Positions 8,035 to 17,351 of a stretch of 64,000 bases of DNA are shown one piece after another. The notes beneath the pieces were generated by a model that made no database searches, had not been told where the DNA came from, and saw nothing but the letters and a program-made list of their open reading frames with translations. The stretch is from contig NZ_BMNW01000005.1 of the NCBI RefSeq assembly GCF_014646755.1, forward strand, positions 124,001 through 188,000, given 5' to 3'. Made by a program: the position numbers and the translations under genes. Origin of the DNA: Pseudomonas asuensis. Lineage in GTDB: Bacteria > Pseudomonadota > Gammaproteobacteria > Pseudomonadales > Pseudomonadaceae. The first letter of the stretch is position 1. Every line of letters begins with the position of its first letter.

Positions 8035-8550
8035 TTATTGCCGACGCTCCCAGACCTCCAGTGCATACGCAGGGCGGCCTTCCTCCGACGGATGCTCATC
8101 ACGCGAGACCCGCTGCCACTGCTGCTCATCCCACTCAGGGAAATACACATCCCCTTCAGGCGCCAGCGCAACACGGGTGAGGTAAAAGCGATCCGCATCG
8201 GGCAATGCCTCGATAAAAAGCTGCGCCCCGCCAATCAGCATGACTTCACTGGCGCCCTGCTCTTTGGCCCAGGCTTCCGCTCGCGCCACAGCATCGTCCA
8301 ATGACGTAAAGGTTTCGGCACCTTCGAGCGTCAGATCGGTCTGACGGCTGACGACCAGATTCAAGCGTCCGGGTAAGGGACGACCCAGCGAATCCCAGGT
8401 CTTGCGACCCATGATCACCGGCTTGCCCAGCGTTACGGCCTTGAAGTATTTGAGTTCTGCCGGCAGATGCCAGGGCAGACGGTTTTCGTGGCCGATCACG
8501 CCGTTATCGGCGACCGCCACAATCAAGCTAAGAGGAAGTGTCTTGTTCAT
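8035..8550 (-). CDS. folA: Dihydrofolate reductase
   Basis: The enzyme reduces dihydrofolate to tetrahydrofolate with NADPH and is the target of trimethoprim. The 171-residue product shows the substrate and cofactor blocks IVAVADNGVIG, RLPWHLPAEL (with Glu32 at the position of the E. coli catalytic Asp27), VIMGRKTWDSLGRPLPGR and VMLIGGAQLF. An acidic active-site residue being Glu rather than Asp is seen in some bacterial DHFRs. thyA lies 7.6 kb away on the same strand, so the usual folA-thyA pairing is interrupted by unrelated genes. Confidence 0.96.
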   Translation of the reverse strand: MNKTLPLSLIVAVADNGVIGHENRLPWHLPAELKYFKAVTLGKPVIMGRKTWDSLGRPLPGRLNLVVSRQTDLTLEGAETFTSLDDAVARAEAWAKEQGASEVMLIGGAQLFIEALPDADRFYLTRVALAPEGDVYFPEWDEQQWQRVSRDEHPSEEGRPAYALEVWERRQ

Positions 8551-8655
8551 AGTCGCGCAGCATAGCAGAGCTAAAACGCCTTGCCAGTGGCCTGCCGGTT
8601 AACACGCCGGATGCCGACCGTTATCCTCCACGCATCCCCAGGACGAGTTTGACGA

Positions 8656-10053
8656 GTGACCGAATCCACTACTATCCCCTCCGACCCTACCCTTGATGCG
8701 CTCTGGCTGACTGAAGCCGTACGCCTGACTGAGGAAGAAGCCAGCCCGCTGGAAGACAGCGAAGCCAATCGCCGTGCACGTGCAACCGGCGGCACCTTTG
8801 TCCAGCGTCTGATCCTGCGTGCTCATCTGCTAGGCCAGCGCGACGGCCTGATCGAAGCCCGCCGCCACTGGCGCCAGGGCGCTACCCTAGCCTTCTGGCT
8901 GCTTGCTTTTCTGGCGGTCCTGTCCGGCGCAGGCCTGGGCTTTGGCGCGCTGGGCGATGGTCTGCGCCCCGTAAACGTTTTCTGGGCGCTGGGCAGCCTA
9001 CTGGGACTGAATCTTCTGACCTTGCTGCTATGGCTGGCCGGCTTTTTTGGCGCAGGCCGCAGTACCAGCCTGTTAGGCCGCCTCTGGCTCTGGCTTGCCG
9101 GCAAGCTGGCCAGGGATGCCCGTGCCGCCCAGCTCGGCCCGGCGCTGATTATTCTCCTGGGTCGCCAGCGGCTGGTGCGTTGGGGGCTAGGCACCCTTGT
9201 CCATGGGCTGTGGCTGCTGGCCTTGAGCGCAGCCTTGGGCATTCTGCTGGCCTTGCTGGCCACCCGTAGTTACAGTTTTATCTGGGAAACCACCATTCTG
9301 AGCAGCGATACCTTTGTCGCCATGACCCACGCGCTGGGCGCCTTGCCCTCGCTGCTGGGCTTTCCCATGCCGGATATCGACACTATCCGCGCCAGCGGTA
9401 ACGCGGCGCAGGGCTTGGAAGCCGCACGCCATGCCTGGGCGGGATGGCTGGTAGGTGTACTGACCGTCTATGGCCTCGCGCCCCGTGCCCTTCTGTTCAT
9501 CCTCTGTTTCTGGCAATGGCAACGCCGCCGCCAGCAGCTGGCACTGGATACCGAACAACCCGGCTATGCACTGCTGCGCGAAAAGCTGATGCCTGCCACC
9601 GAACGCTTAGGTGTCAATGATGCAGCCCCCGAGCAATTACCAGAGCCTTCTGCCGGACATCTGGAGATTGCTGGCGAAAGTGCCGTACTCGTAGCCATCG
9701 AGTTGGACGATACCCGCCCCTGGCCGCCAGCACTGCCAGAAACAGTGCGCGATGCCGGTGTGCTGGATGATGGACAGCAGCGCCGCCGCCTGCTGGAACA
9801 ATTGACCCGCTATCCGCCCGTGCGCCTGGTAATTGCCTGCGACCCACGCCGCTCGCCGGATCGGGGCACCCTGTCTTTGATTGGTGAGCTGGCTCGTTGC
9901 GCAGGTACTACCCGTATCTGGCTACTACCCGCGCCTGCAGGGGACCAGCTGGATGCCGACCGCCTTGATGACTGGCGCCAGGGGCTGGATCGAATGGCAC
10001 TTCCCCACGGAGAACGGTCTCCGCTGGAATGGCTGGAGACCGGACATGAATAA
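8656..10053 (+). CDS. DUF2868 membrane protein
   Basis: A 465-residue uncharacterised inner-membrane protein of the DUF2868 family. Hydrophobic segments lie at about 80-110 (LAFWLLAFLAVLSGAGLGFGAL), 115-140, 180-205 and 255-285. The last ~150 residues are soluble, with a VLVAIELDDTRPWPP block and a VRLVIACDPRRSPDRGT block resembling a nucleotide-fold fragment. It starts with GTG at 8656, with AGGA some 13 bases upstream. The GTPase at 10171 follows on the same strand, and as far as I recall the pair recurs in Pseudomonas. They probably act together at the membrane. The function is unknown. Confidence 0.8.
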   Translation: MTESTTIPSDPTLDALWLTEAVRLTEEEASPLEDSEANRRARATGGTFVQRLILRAHLLGQRDGLIEARRHWRQGATLAFWLLAFLAVLSGAGLGFGALGDGLRPVNVFWALGSLLGLNLLTLLLWLAGFFGAGRSTSLLGRLWLWLAGKLARDARAAQLGPALIILLGRQRLVRWGLGTLVHGLWLLALSAALGILLALLATRSYSFIWETTILSSDTFVAMTHALGALPSLLGFPMPDIDTIRASGNAAQGLEAARHAWAGWLVGVLTVYGLAPRALLFILCFWQWQRRRQQLALDTEQPGYALLREKLMPATERLGVNDAAPEQLPEPSAGHLEIAGESAVLVAIELDDTRPWPPALPETVRDAGVLDDGQQRRRLLEQLTRYPPVRLVIACDPRRSPDRGTLSLIGELARCAGTTRIWLLPAPAGDQLDADRLDDWRQGLDRMALPHGERSPLEWLETGHE

Positions 10054-10170
10054 GTGGCGCTTGAACACTGGTGGACATCGCCCCAGCTTCACTCCAACTC
10101 GCCAGAGCGTTACGGTAACAGTGAGCGAGGCGATGCCCAACAACGCCTCCTGCGTCTCAGGAGAACACCC

Positions 10171-11550
10171 ATGACCCAACCGCTCGTTCTGGCTGTCGTG
10201 GGCCATACGAATGTTGGCAAGACGTCCCTGCTGCGAACGCTGACCCGCGACATCGGGTTTGGCGAAGTCTCCCATCGCGCCAGTACCACGCGGCATGTAG
10301 AGGGCGTCCGGCTTTCAGTAGACGGCGAAGCCCTGATTGAACTCTACGACACACCAGGCCTGGAAGATGCCATCGCCCTGCGGGACTATCTTGAGCAACT
10401 TGACCGCCCCGGCGAGCGGTTGGACGGCCCTGCTCGCGTGGAGCGCTTCCTCGATACCGCCGAGGCCCGCAACCGCTTCGAGCAGGAGGCCAAGGTCCTG
10501 CGGCAGTTACGCAGTTCGGATGCCGGACTGTATGTCGTCGATGCTCGCGAACCGGTACTGGCTAAATACAAGGATGAATTGGCCGTACTGTCCAGCTGCG
10601 GCAAGCCACTGCTGCCAGTGCTGAACTTCGTGGCAGCCGAGCAGCATCGTGAAGAGGAATGGCGTACAGCGCTGGCGCGCCTGGGGCTGCATGCACTGGT
10701 GCGCTTCGACAGTGTCGCCCCGCCCGAAGACGGCGAGCGTCGCCTGTATGAGAGCCTGGCCTTGCTCATCGAGCCGGCGCGCCCTCGACTGGAGCGGCTG
10801 ATTGCCGATCACGAGGCTCAGGCAGTGGCACGCCAGCACGGTGCTGGTGGGCTTATTGCCGAATTACTGATTGATGCTGCTGCCTGCCGCTATGTAGTGC
10901 CGCCAGAGGAGGACGCAGTAAAGGCCGCAACTCAACGCCTGCGGGACGACCTGCGTAAGCGTGAGCAGCGCTGTGTGGAGGATTTACTCAAGCTGTACGG
11001 CTTTCGCTCTGGCGATGCACGCGCCGCTGACCTTCCGTTGCTGGATGGCCGCTGGGGCGATGATTTATTCAATCCCGAAACTCTGCGCATTCTGGGTATC
11101 CGCCTGACCGGGGGTGTTGCTGCCGGTGCTGCGGCAGGGGCCGGTATTGACCTATTGGCGGGTGGCCTGATGCTGGGTGCTGCAACGGCACTGGGCGCCC
11201 TGGCAGGCGGATTGCTGCAAACCGGCGGTCATTATGGCCAGCGTCTGCTTGGCAAGCTACGCGGCCAGCGTGAGCTGACTGTGGATGATGCGGTACTGCG
11301 CCTGCTCGCCCTGCGCCAGCGTCAACTGGTCAAGGCACTCAATGCCCGCGGTCACGCGGCCCTGAAGGCCATCGAAGTGGAAACACCTGAGGATCAACGC
11401 TGGCGTGAGGGCAAGCTTCCTGCTGCCCTGAATCACGCCCGCGCCCATCCAGAATGGTCTTCGCTCAACGCGTCCCACAAGCTACGAGACGCCAACCGCC
11501 GCGAGCACATCGAGAGTCTGGCGGGACAGCTAGCCCAGCAGCCTGACTAA
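10171..11550 (+). CDS. DUF3482 membrane-associated GTPase
   Basis: A 459-residue TRAFAC-type GTPase with a C-terminal DUF3482 region. The P-loop GHTNVGKTS is at about residues 11-19, the G3 motif DTPGLED at about 58, and a VVDAREPVLAKYKDEL segment follows. A glycine/alanine-rich hydrophobic stretch at about 310-350 (with GAAAGAGIDLLAGG and GALAGGLL) looks like a glycine zipper able to enter or oligomerise in membrane. AGGAG twelve bases upstream fixes the ATG at 10171. The GTG abutting the previous stop at 10054 lacks such a site, and its added 39 residues look unlike a domain. Partner of the DUF2868 gene. Confidence 0.82.
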   Translation: MTQPLVLAVVGHTNVGKTSLLRTLTRDIGFGEVSHRASTTRHVEGVRLSVDGEALIELYDTPGLEDAIALRDYLEQLDRPGERLDGPARVERFLDTAEARNRFEQEAKVLRQLRSSDAGLYVVDAREPVLAKYKDELAVLSSCGKPLLPVLNFVAAEQHREEEWRTALARLGLHALVRFDSVAPPEDGERRLYESLALLIEPARPRLERLIADHEAQAVARQHGAGGLIAELLIDAAACRYVVPPEEDAVKAATQRLRDDLRKREQRCVEDLLKLYGFRSGDARAADLPLLDGRWGDDLFNPETLRILGIRLTGGVAAGAAAGAGIDLLAGGLMLGAATALGALAGGLLQTGGHYGQRLLGKLRGQRELTVDDAVLRLLALRQRQLVKALNARGHAALKAIEVETPEDQRWREGKLPAALNHARAHPEWSSLNASHKLRDANRREHIESLAGQLAQQPD

Positions 11551-11553
11551 CCG

Positions 11554-12507
11554 TCAGGCGCTGGCTCGCCCTTCTTCGTACAACCGCTTTACTGCCTGCT
11601 CATCGGCTTTCAGGAGGCCCGGCAGGATATCGCGCAGAAAGTCCACCAGGGTTCGGATCTTTGCATCCAGGTACTGACGGGAGGGATACAAGGCATACAC
11701 GTTAAGCGGATACAGGCTGTGACCCGGCAGGACCTGTTGCAGCGTTCCGTCTTTCAATCCCTTGACAGCGGCATAGATCGGTAGCGCCCCGATGCCCATG
11801 CCAGAGGCAATGGCTTCCATCAACGCATCCGCCGTATTGACCTGAAACAGGGTCTGGTCAATGGTTACCAGCTCTTCGCCTTTTGGGCCTTGGAACAACC
11901 ATTTATCCAGTGACATCGCTTTGTTCACCAAGCGCAGGCAACGGTGCTGACGCAAGGCAGCTGTTGTTTGAGGCGTGCCGTACTTTTCCAGATAAGCCGG
12001 TGAAGCGCACAGAATGCTGTGGGTACTGCCCAGGCGTTTGGAGAAGTAGCCTGAGTCCTTGAGCTGCGAAGCCAATATGACGGAAACGTCGTAACCGTCT
12101 TCGAGAATATCGGTAAAGGTATTGGTTAATCGGAGATCGAAATTTACCTCCGGGTACTTTTCGCAATAGCGGGCAATCGTCTTGATCAGATAATGCTGCC
12201 CTAGCCCAGTCATACTATGGATTTTAAGCTTGCCTACCGGATGCGCATGGGCATGACTGGCTTCGGCCTCTGCCTCTTGGATATAGGCAAAGATCTGTTG
12301 GCAACGCTGCAGGTAACGCTCACCGGCCTCGGTCAAGGCAATCCGGCGAGTGGTGCGGTGAAGTAAACGGGTTTGAAGGTGTGTTTCCAGGTTGGTGACC
12401 GCCTTGGAAACGTAAGCGGTGGTAAGCTCAAGGCGTTGGGCCGCCGCGGTAAAGCTGCCGGCTTCCACAACACACATGAAAGCACGCATATTAAACAGAT
12501 TGTCCAT
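11554..12507 (-). CDS. LysR-family transcriptional regulator
   Basis: A 317-residue regulator of the CrgA/DsdC-like LysR branch. The winged helix-turn-helix at about residues 4-62 includes FTAAAQRLELTTAYVSKAVTNLE and RTTRRIALTEAG. The periplasmic-binding-like effector domain spans about 90-295. An AGGAG precedes two adjacent ATG codons (12510 and 12507). I chose MDNLF at 12507 for better spacing. It faces away from the FUSC transporter gene starting at 12889, the usual layout of a LysR gene and the gene it controls. That regulatory link is inference. Its stop is three bases from the DUF3482 stop. Confidence 0.88.
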   Translation of the reverse strand: MDNLFNMRAFMCVVEAGSFTAAAQRLELTTAYVSKAVTNLETHLQTRLLHRTTRRIALTEAGERYLQRCQQIFAYIQEAEAEASHAHAHPVGKLKIHSMTGLGQHYLIKTIARYCEKYPEVNFDLRLTNTFTDILEDGYDVSVILASQLKDSGYFSKRLGSTHSILCASPAYLEKYGTPQTTAALRQHRCLRLVNKAMSLDKWLFQGPKGEELVTIDQTLFQVNTADALMEAIASGMGIGALPIYAAVKGLKDGTLQQVLPGHSLYPLNVYALYPSRQYLDAKIRTLVDFLRDILPGLLKADEQAVKRLYEEGRASA

Positions 12508-12888
12508 CATACTCCTCTCAGAGCGGCAGATTCTGGCACAACTCCCCACCCCTTGATTACTCGCTTTATAGTTAATAATCCTTCACGATTTTCCTGCTTA
12601 TTCCCGCCGCCCTGATCTACATAGAATGGATAGCGCTCGCCTGAGCTAGTGATTCTTTGAGTAGGCCACTGTGCTGCAATTGTTTCGGAAAACGCTTCCG
12701 CTTCCCGCCCCATCCCACCTGATCATGCTGCTCCTGTCAGCAGCCCTGTTCGGACCATTGTCTCGTCTGTTCAAGACGATCTTGCCGCCGCTTCACGGTC
12801 AGCCCGCGCTCCCCCTGCGCTGACCGCCCTACTGCTGTTTACCCTGACCGATCCATACCGTGCGCCTTTCTGAGCGTCGAGGTTACCG
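12508..12888. promoter_or_regulatory. Divergent control region between LysR and FUSC genes
   Basis: About 380 bases without a convincing gene. It should hold both promoters and the LysR site. A perfect 8-bp inverted repeat, CGGTCAGC...GCTGACCG (12796-12803 and 12819-12826), lies about 65-90 bases before the FUSC start. It could be a leader hairpin. A short frame from 12674 (TTG) ending at the TGA at 12820-12822, inside the right arm of that repeat, encodes a hydrophobic peptide, but I cannot match it to the DUF1656 (AaeX) family that often precedes such transporters. Confidence 0.4.
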
Positions 12889-15093
12889 TTGCGCGCTATT
12901 TCTTTTGTCAGCCGATTACCGAGCCGTTCGGCCTGGCGCCGCGCCCTGCTGGAATGGGCCCGAACCGATGGCATTACCTGGGCATTCATCTTCAAGGCAT
13001 TGCTGACCGCCCTGATCGCACTCTGGTTGGCCTACCGACTGCAACTGCCCCAACCCAGCACCGTATTGGTGACGGTATTCATTGTCATGCAGCCCCAGAG
13101 CGGACAAGTACTGGCCAAGAGTTTCTATCGCATCATCGGCACTCTAGTGGGCCTGAGCGTCATGGTGCTGTTTATCGCTCTGTTCGCACAGGAGCGCATC
13201 CTGCTGCTTGGCTCGCTCGCCGTATGGGTAGGGATTTGTACTGCCGGAGCCGCCCGCTACCGTGACTTTCGCGGCTATGCCTTTCTGCTGGCTGGATACA
13301 CAGCCAGTCTGATCGGCTTGCCAGCCACTAGCCATCCGGAAAATGCCTTTATGCAGGCCCTGTGGCGCGTATTGGAGATTGGCCTGGGCATCTGCTGCAC
13401 CGGCGCAGTGAGTGCTGTCGTACTGCCGCAAACGACCCGAACTGTGCTGCGTAATACCCTCTCCCTGCGTTTTCGTGATTTTGCCCGCATGGCCCATGAA
13501 GGCTTGAGCGGCGCATTGATGCGTGAAGGGTTCGAAACCCTGGCGGCACGGTTTGCCGCCGAGTCGGTAGGGTTTGAAAGCCTGCGCAGCGCCAGCGCCT
13601 TTGAAGACCCGCACCTGCGCCAGCGCAGCGGACGGCTGGCTAATCTGGGTAGCCAATTCATGCAGCTCAACACCCGCTTCCATGCGCTGAACCAGTTACT
13701 GACCCGGATACGGCAGCACCCCTTGCTACTGGATGCCATCACCCCATGCCTGACGGAAATCACGTCTCTTCTAATACCTTTTGGCGAGCGACTGACCACT
13801 GAAAACGATGCAGCCCGTCTAGCCGAAAAGCTTGCTCTGCATCGCGAACCGCTGATGCAGCAGATTAGGGAGTCACGCGGCCAGCTTCAGGAAAAGCAGG
13901 TAAGCGACAGTGACCTGCTGGATTTCAATACGGCGGCAGAGCTGCTCTATCGCTTTGCCGAAGACCTGTACAGCTACTGCCTAGCGTATGCCACCCTGAA
14001 TGGTCCCAGGCCATCCAAAACACCGCCACCCGAGAGCTTCACTCCTGTTGCCAACCCCATGGCAGCGGCTATTTCCGGCGTTCGTAGCGCCCTTGTTGTC
14101 CTCGTGCTGGGGCTTTTCTGGATTGAAACCTCCTGGCCCAGTGGCGATACCTGTGCGCTGGCAGCTGTGCTGATTTCGGCGCTCTCATCTACATCGCCCA
14201 ACCCACGGCGCTATTGCCTGCAGTTGGCCGTCGGTACGCTGGCTGGCTCCCTGGCTGGCTTTTTCCTAGTGTTCTGGGTGCTGCCCCAACTGGACGGCTT
14301 TCCCCTGCTGTTTTATGCCTTGTCGCCTGTGTTTGCCATTGGTGCGTTCTTTATTACCCGCCCCCAATGGGCCGGCTATGGCACAGGGCTGATGGTGTGG
14401 TTCTGCTCGGCCGCCTTACCGGCCAACGTCACGCTGTATGACGCCAATACCTTTTTCAACCAGTACCTGTCCTATCTGCTCGCCGCCTTTATCGCCGCGG
14501 TCGCCGCTGCGGTCATCATGCCGCCAAATCGCCCATGGTTGTGGGGGCGTTTGGAGCAGGATCTTCGAATGCGCGTCGTGTACGCCATCAGCGGCAAACT
14601 CAAGGGCTTGGCATCAGGCTTTGATAGCAGCACCCGTGACCTGCTCAATCAAGCCTATGTACTTTCCACAGGCCATACGGCTGTACAGCGCCAACTCCTG
14701 CGCTGGATGTTCCTGTCTCTAGAGATTGGTCATGCCATCATTGAGCTGCGCTACGAACAGGAAAACCTGCCGCTGCATCCCTGCTATCAGGAATCCAGAC
14801 CCTGGCGACAAGCTATCCGCATCATGGGCCGCGCGCTGATCCGCCTGTTCGTGCAACCCAGTCCCAAGCACATGGAGCGGGCCTTGTCGGCAGTAGATCA
14901 TGCCATCGAAACGGCACAGACCGCCCAGATCCATCAGGAGCCCAACTCGGGCCAGTTCGAACGCTCGCCGCTACGCCGTGTGTGCAGTTACCTGCATTTC
15001 ATCCGGACCTCGCTGCTGGACCCCAACTCGCCATTGAGCAAGCACAATAGAGGCTTCACGCAGACACGCTCTACCAGACTGGATGAACTATAG
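12889..15093 (+). CDS. FUSC-family efflux transporter (AaeB/fusaric-acid resistance type)
   Basis: A 734-residue inner-membrane protein with two clusters of transmembrane helices (about 35-185 and 385-535), each followed by a soluble helical domain, as in AaeB/YccS-type aromatic acid exporters. Visible membrane blocks include VLVTVFIVMQPQSGQVLAKSFYRIIGT and ALVVLVLGLFWIETSWPSG. It starts at TTG 12889 with GAGG about 7 bases before. No membrane-fusion or outer-membrane partner gene is adjacent, so it either works alone or borrows partners. The divergent LysR gene is its likely regulator. The substrate is unknown. Confidence 0.85.
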   Translation: MRAISFVSRLPSRSAWRRALLEWARTDGITWAFIFKALLTALIALWLAYRLQLPQPSTVLVTVFIVMQPQSGQVLAKSFYRIIGTLVGLSVMVLFIALFAQERILLLGSLAVWVGICTAGAARYRDFRGYAFLLAGYTASLIGLPATSHPENAFMQALWRVLEIGLGICCTGAVSAVVLPQTTRTVLRNTLSLRFRDFARMAHEGLSGALMREGFETLAARFAAESVGFESLRSASAFEDPHLRQRSGRLANLGSQFMQLNTRFHALNQLLTRIRQHPLLLDAITPCLTEITSLLIPFGERLTTENDAARLAEKLALHREPLMQQIRESRGQLQEKQVSDSDLLDFNTAAELLYRFAEDLYSYCLAYATLNGPRPSKTPPPESFTPVANPMAAAISGVRSALVVLVLGLFWIETSWPSGDTCALAAVLISALSSTSPNPRRYCLQLAVGTLAGSLAGFFLVFWVLPQLDGFPLLFYALSPVFAIGAFFITRPQWAGYGTGLMVWFCSAALPANVTLYDANTFFNQYLSYLLAAFIAAVAAAVIMPPNRPWLWGRLEQDLRMRVVYAISGKLKGLASGFDSSTRDLLNQAYVLSTGHTAVQRQLLRWMFLSLEIGHAIIELRYEQENLPLHPCYQESRPWRQAIRIMGRALIRLFVQPSPKHMERALSAVDHAIETAQTAQIHQEPNSGQFERSPLRRVCSYLHFIRTSLLDPNSPLSKHNRGFTQTRSTRLDEL

Positions 15094-15098
15094 GTGTG

Positions 15099-16001
15099 CT
15101 ATACGGCAGCGCTACGCAGCCGCGTTGCCCAGATAGCAGTCGCTACAATCAGAAAACCACCGATCCAGCCTTGAACCGCCAGGCTTTCCTGCAGCCAAAA
15201 AACCGCGAACAGGGCACCAAACACCGGCTCGGTCCCCATCAGGAGCGAAACACGGGTCGGGCTGGAATAGCGGATAGCCTGGATCTGGACCACAAAGGCA
15301 AACAGGGTGCAAAAGACAACCAGGTATCCCGTGGCTAGCCAGAATGTGTACGTGGCTGGCAAGGCAGGTAATCCCGCCGGCAGCAGGCAGGCCATTACAA
15401 GGCACCCCAAGCCAGCCACCGCAGCTTGCACAGCAGTAAGCGCAAGAGCAGGAATAGCCTGTGTGCTGAAGTAGCGCTTCGTCACGCACATCATGAGCGC
15501 GCGAAGAACAGCCGCTGCCACCATGAGTGCATCGCCCAGATTGAACTGTAGCTCGCCTGTGCCCTCTCCCGTCAGCAGCCAGATACCCAGCAGCGAGACA
15601 GCTGCGGCAAGAAAGGCTTCCCGTGCGGGTCTCTGACTCAACAGCACCCACTCCAGCAGCGGTGTGAAAATCACAAACAGGCTGATCAAGAAGGCGGCCT
15701 TGCTCGCTGTAGTCTGTGCCACGCCAAAGGTCTCGCACAAAAAGATCGCTAGCAACATCAGGCCCAGCGGTAGCCCCGGCCGGATTGCCTTTCGCCCCTC
15801 GCCTCGTAATTGGGGCAACAGCAACAGCGCCGTCAGGCAAAACCGGATAGCCAGAAAACCAAGCACGGGATAAAACAGTAAGGCTGTTTTGGCAATGCTG
15901 TAACTGGAACCCCAGACTATTGCCACTAATAGAAGGCTAATGTCAGCCAGCCAGACAGGGCGCTGGGCAAGATGCCCACCATGCGACAACATGAGAGGCA
16001 T
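15099..16001 (-). CDS. EamA/DMT-family transporter
   Basis: A 300-residue inner-membrane protein with about ten helices arranged as two EamA repeats (about 17-145 and 155-292). The first repeat has the typical VAIVWGSSYSIAKTALLFYPVLGFLAIRF start. The second ends with the LLMGTEPVFGALFAVFWLQESLAVQGWIGG block that marks these exporters. Members export amino acids or other metabolites, and the substrate cannot be told here. Its stop is five bases from the stop of the FUSC gene, with no terminator between them. Confidence 0.88.
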   Translation of the reverse strand: MPLMLSHGGHLAQRPVWLADISLLLVAIVWGSSYSIAKTALLFYPVLGFLAIRFCLTALLLLPQLRGEGRKAIRPGLPLGLMLLAIFLCETFGVAQTTASKAAFLISLFVIFTPLLEWVLLSQRPAREAFLAAAVSLLGIWLLTGEGTGELQFNLGDALMVAAAVLRALMMCVTKRYFSTQAIPALALTAVQAAVAGLGCLVMACLLPAGLPALPATYTFWLATGYLVVFCTLFAFVVQIQAIRYSSPTRVSLLMGTEPVFGALFAVFWLQESLAVQGWIGGFLIVATAIWATRLRSAAV

Positions 16002-16171
16002 GCTCTAGGAAACAAGGCTGCTTAGTATGACGGCATGCTCGAAATGACATAAGCCAACGAACCTGCATAGAACTTGTTCCCCAGGCGCATGAATCGGCAG
16101 CGCTGACGACTATTGAAAACAAGATCAAGCTGCCTGGATGCTTCGCACGTGCACAGCACCCAGGCAAAGCA

Positions 16172-16966
16172 TCAAACGGCGACGGGCGCCTTGATGTGGG
16201 GGTGGGACTCGTAGCCAACCAGCTCGAAGTCATCAAACGTGAAGTCGAACAGATCCTTCACCTCTGGGTTGAGCTTCATGGTAGGCAGAGGCAGCGGCTC
16301 GCGGGTCAGTTGCAGGTCCGTCTGCTCCAGGTGGTTGGCATACAGGTGGCTGTCACCGCCCGTCCAGATGAACTCGCCCGGCTCGTAACCTGTTACCTGC
16401 GCCACCATCATGGTCAGCAGCGCATAGCTGGCAATATTGAAAGGCACGCCCAGGAAGATATCCGCCGAGCGCTGGTAGAGCTGGCAGGAGAGCTTGCCGT
16501 CCGCCACATAAAACTGGAACAACGCATGGCAGGGTGGCAGGGCCATTTCGTCCACCAGGGCGGGGTTCCAGGCGGAGACGATCAATCGGCGCGAATCGGG
16601 ATTCTTCTTGATCATCTCGATGACGTTGGCAATCTGGTCAATATGGCGGCCATCCGGCGCGGGCCAGCTGCGCCACTGATAACCGTAAACCGGGCCGAGG
16701 TCACCGTTTTCATCGGCCCACTCATCCCAGATGGAAACCCCATTTTCCTTGAGGTAGGCGATATTGGTCGAGCCTTTGAGGAACCACAGCAGCTCATGAA
16801 TAATGGAGCGCAGGTGCAGTTTCTTGGTAGTGACCATGGGAAAGCCATCGGCCAGGTTGAAGCGCATCTGATAGCCGAACACGCTGTAGGTGCCGGTGCC
16901 GGTACGGTCGCTTTTGAAGGTGCCGTGCTCACGCACGTGTCGCATCAGGTCTAGGTACTGTTTCAT
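16172..16966 (-). CDS. thyA: Thymidylate synthase
   Basis: The enzyme methylates dUMP to dTMP using methylenetetrahydrofolate, producing dihydrofolate for FolA. It has 264 residues, exactly the E. coli length, with the catalytic cysteine at residue 146 in [12 protein letters not shown]. Also seen are RSDRTGTGT-like phosphate-binding ([13 protein letters not shown]), [14 protein letters not shown] and the C-terminal [10 protein letters not shown]. No lgt gene follows upstream, unlike many pseudomonads. Confidence 0.97.
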   Translation of the reverse strand: MKQYLDLMRHVREHGTFKSDRTGTGTYSVFGYQMRFNLADGFPMVTTKKLHLRSIIHELLWFLKGSTNIAYLKENGVSIWDEWADENGDLGPVYGYQWRSWPAPDGRHIDQIANVIEMIKKNPDSRRLIVSAWNPALVDEMALPPCHALFQFYVADGKLSCQLYQRSADIFLGVPFNIASYALLTMMVAQVTGYEPGEFIWTGGDSHLYANHLEQTDLQLTREPLPLPTMKLNPEVKDLFDFTFDDFELVGYESHPHIKAPVAV

Positions 16967-17351
16967 GCTGGGCTCGGTGCGGCGTCTTTAGGGACGCAGG
17001 AGAAAAGTCAGCCCCTATGATAGCGGAAGCCGACTGTTTGGATCACGCGCCCGGTCGTCGCGCAGCCAGTTGGGCCATCTTTCTCTAGCAACAACGCACT
17101 CTCCTGAAAAATGAGAGGAACAAACGCTCGCTTAGACGCTCACACCTCCTAGTGCTGTTCCGTCGTATGCAAGTCGACTGTCGAGATGGCGCAACGCCAA
17201 TAGCTTGGCCGGACGCTCATCCAGGCCCTGCGCCGCCATAACCGGCATGGAAGGACACCGAACGGCTGTTCGTGTCTATAGCCTCTTCAAGACAAAAGAC
17301 CGCGACGGCATTCCAGCTATTTGCTTCCACGCTCCAATCGAGGAATCCGCA
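16967..17351. promoter_or_regulatory. Divergent intergenic region between thyA and tkt
   Basis: About 385 bases with no gene I can support. It must hold the thyA and tkt promoters. An open frame in the tkt reading frame extends back to about 17205, but its sequence (MAGRSSRPCAAITGMEG) does not look like transketolase. A GAGGA directly before 17352 marks the real start. Confidence 0.5.

Noticed and set aside
16196-16954. 252-residue plus-strand frame opposite thyA
   Set aside because: Antisense to a highly conserved gene, no recognisable product.
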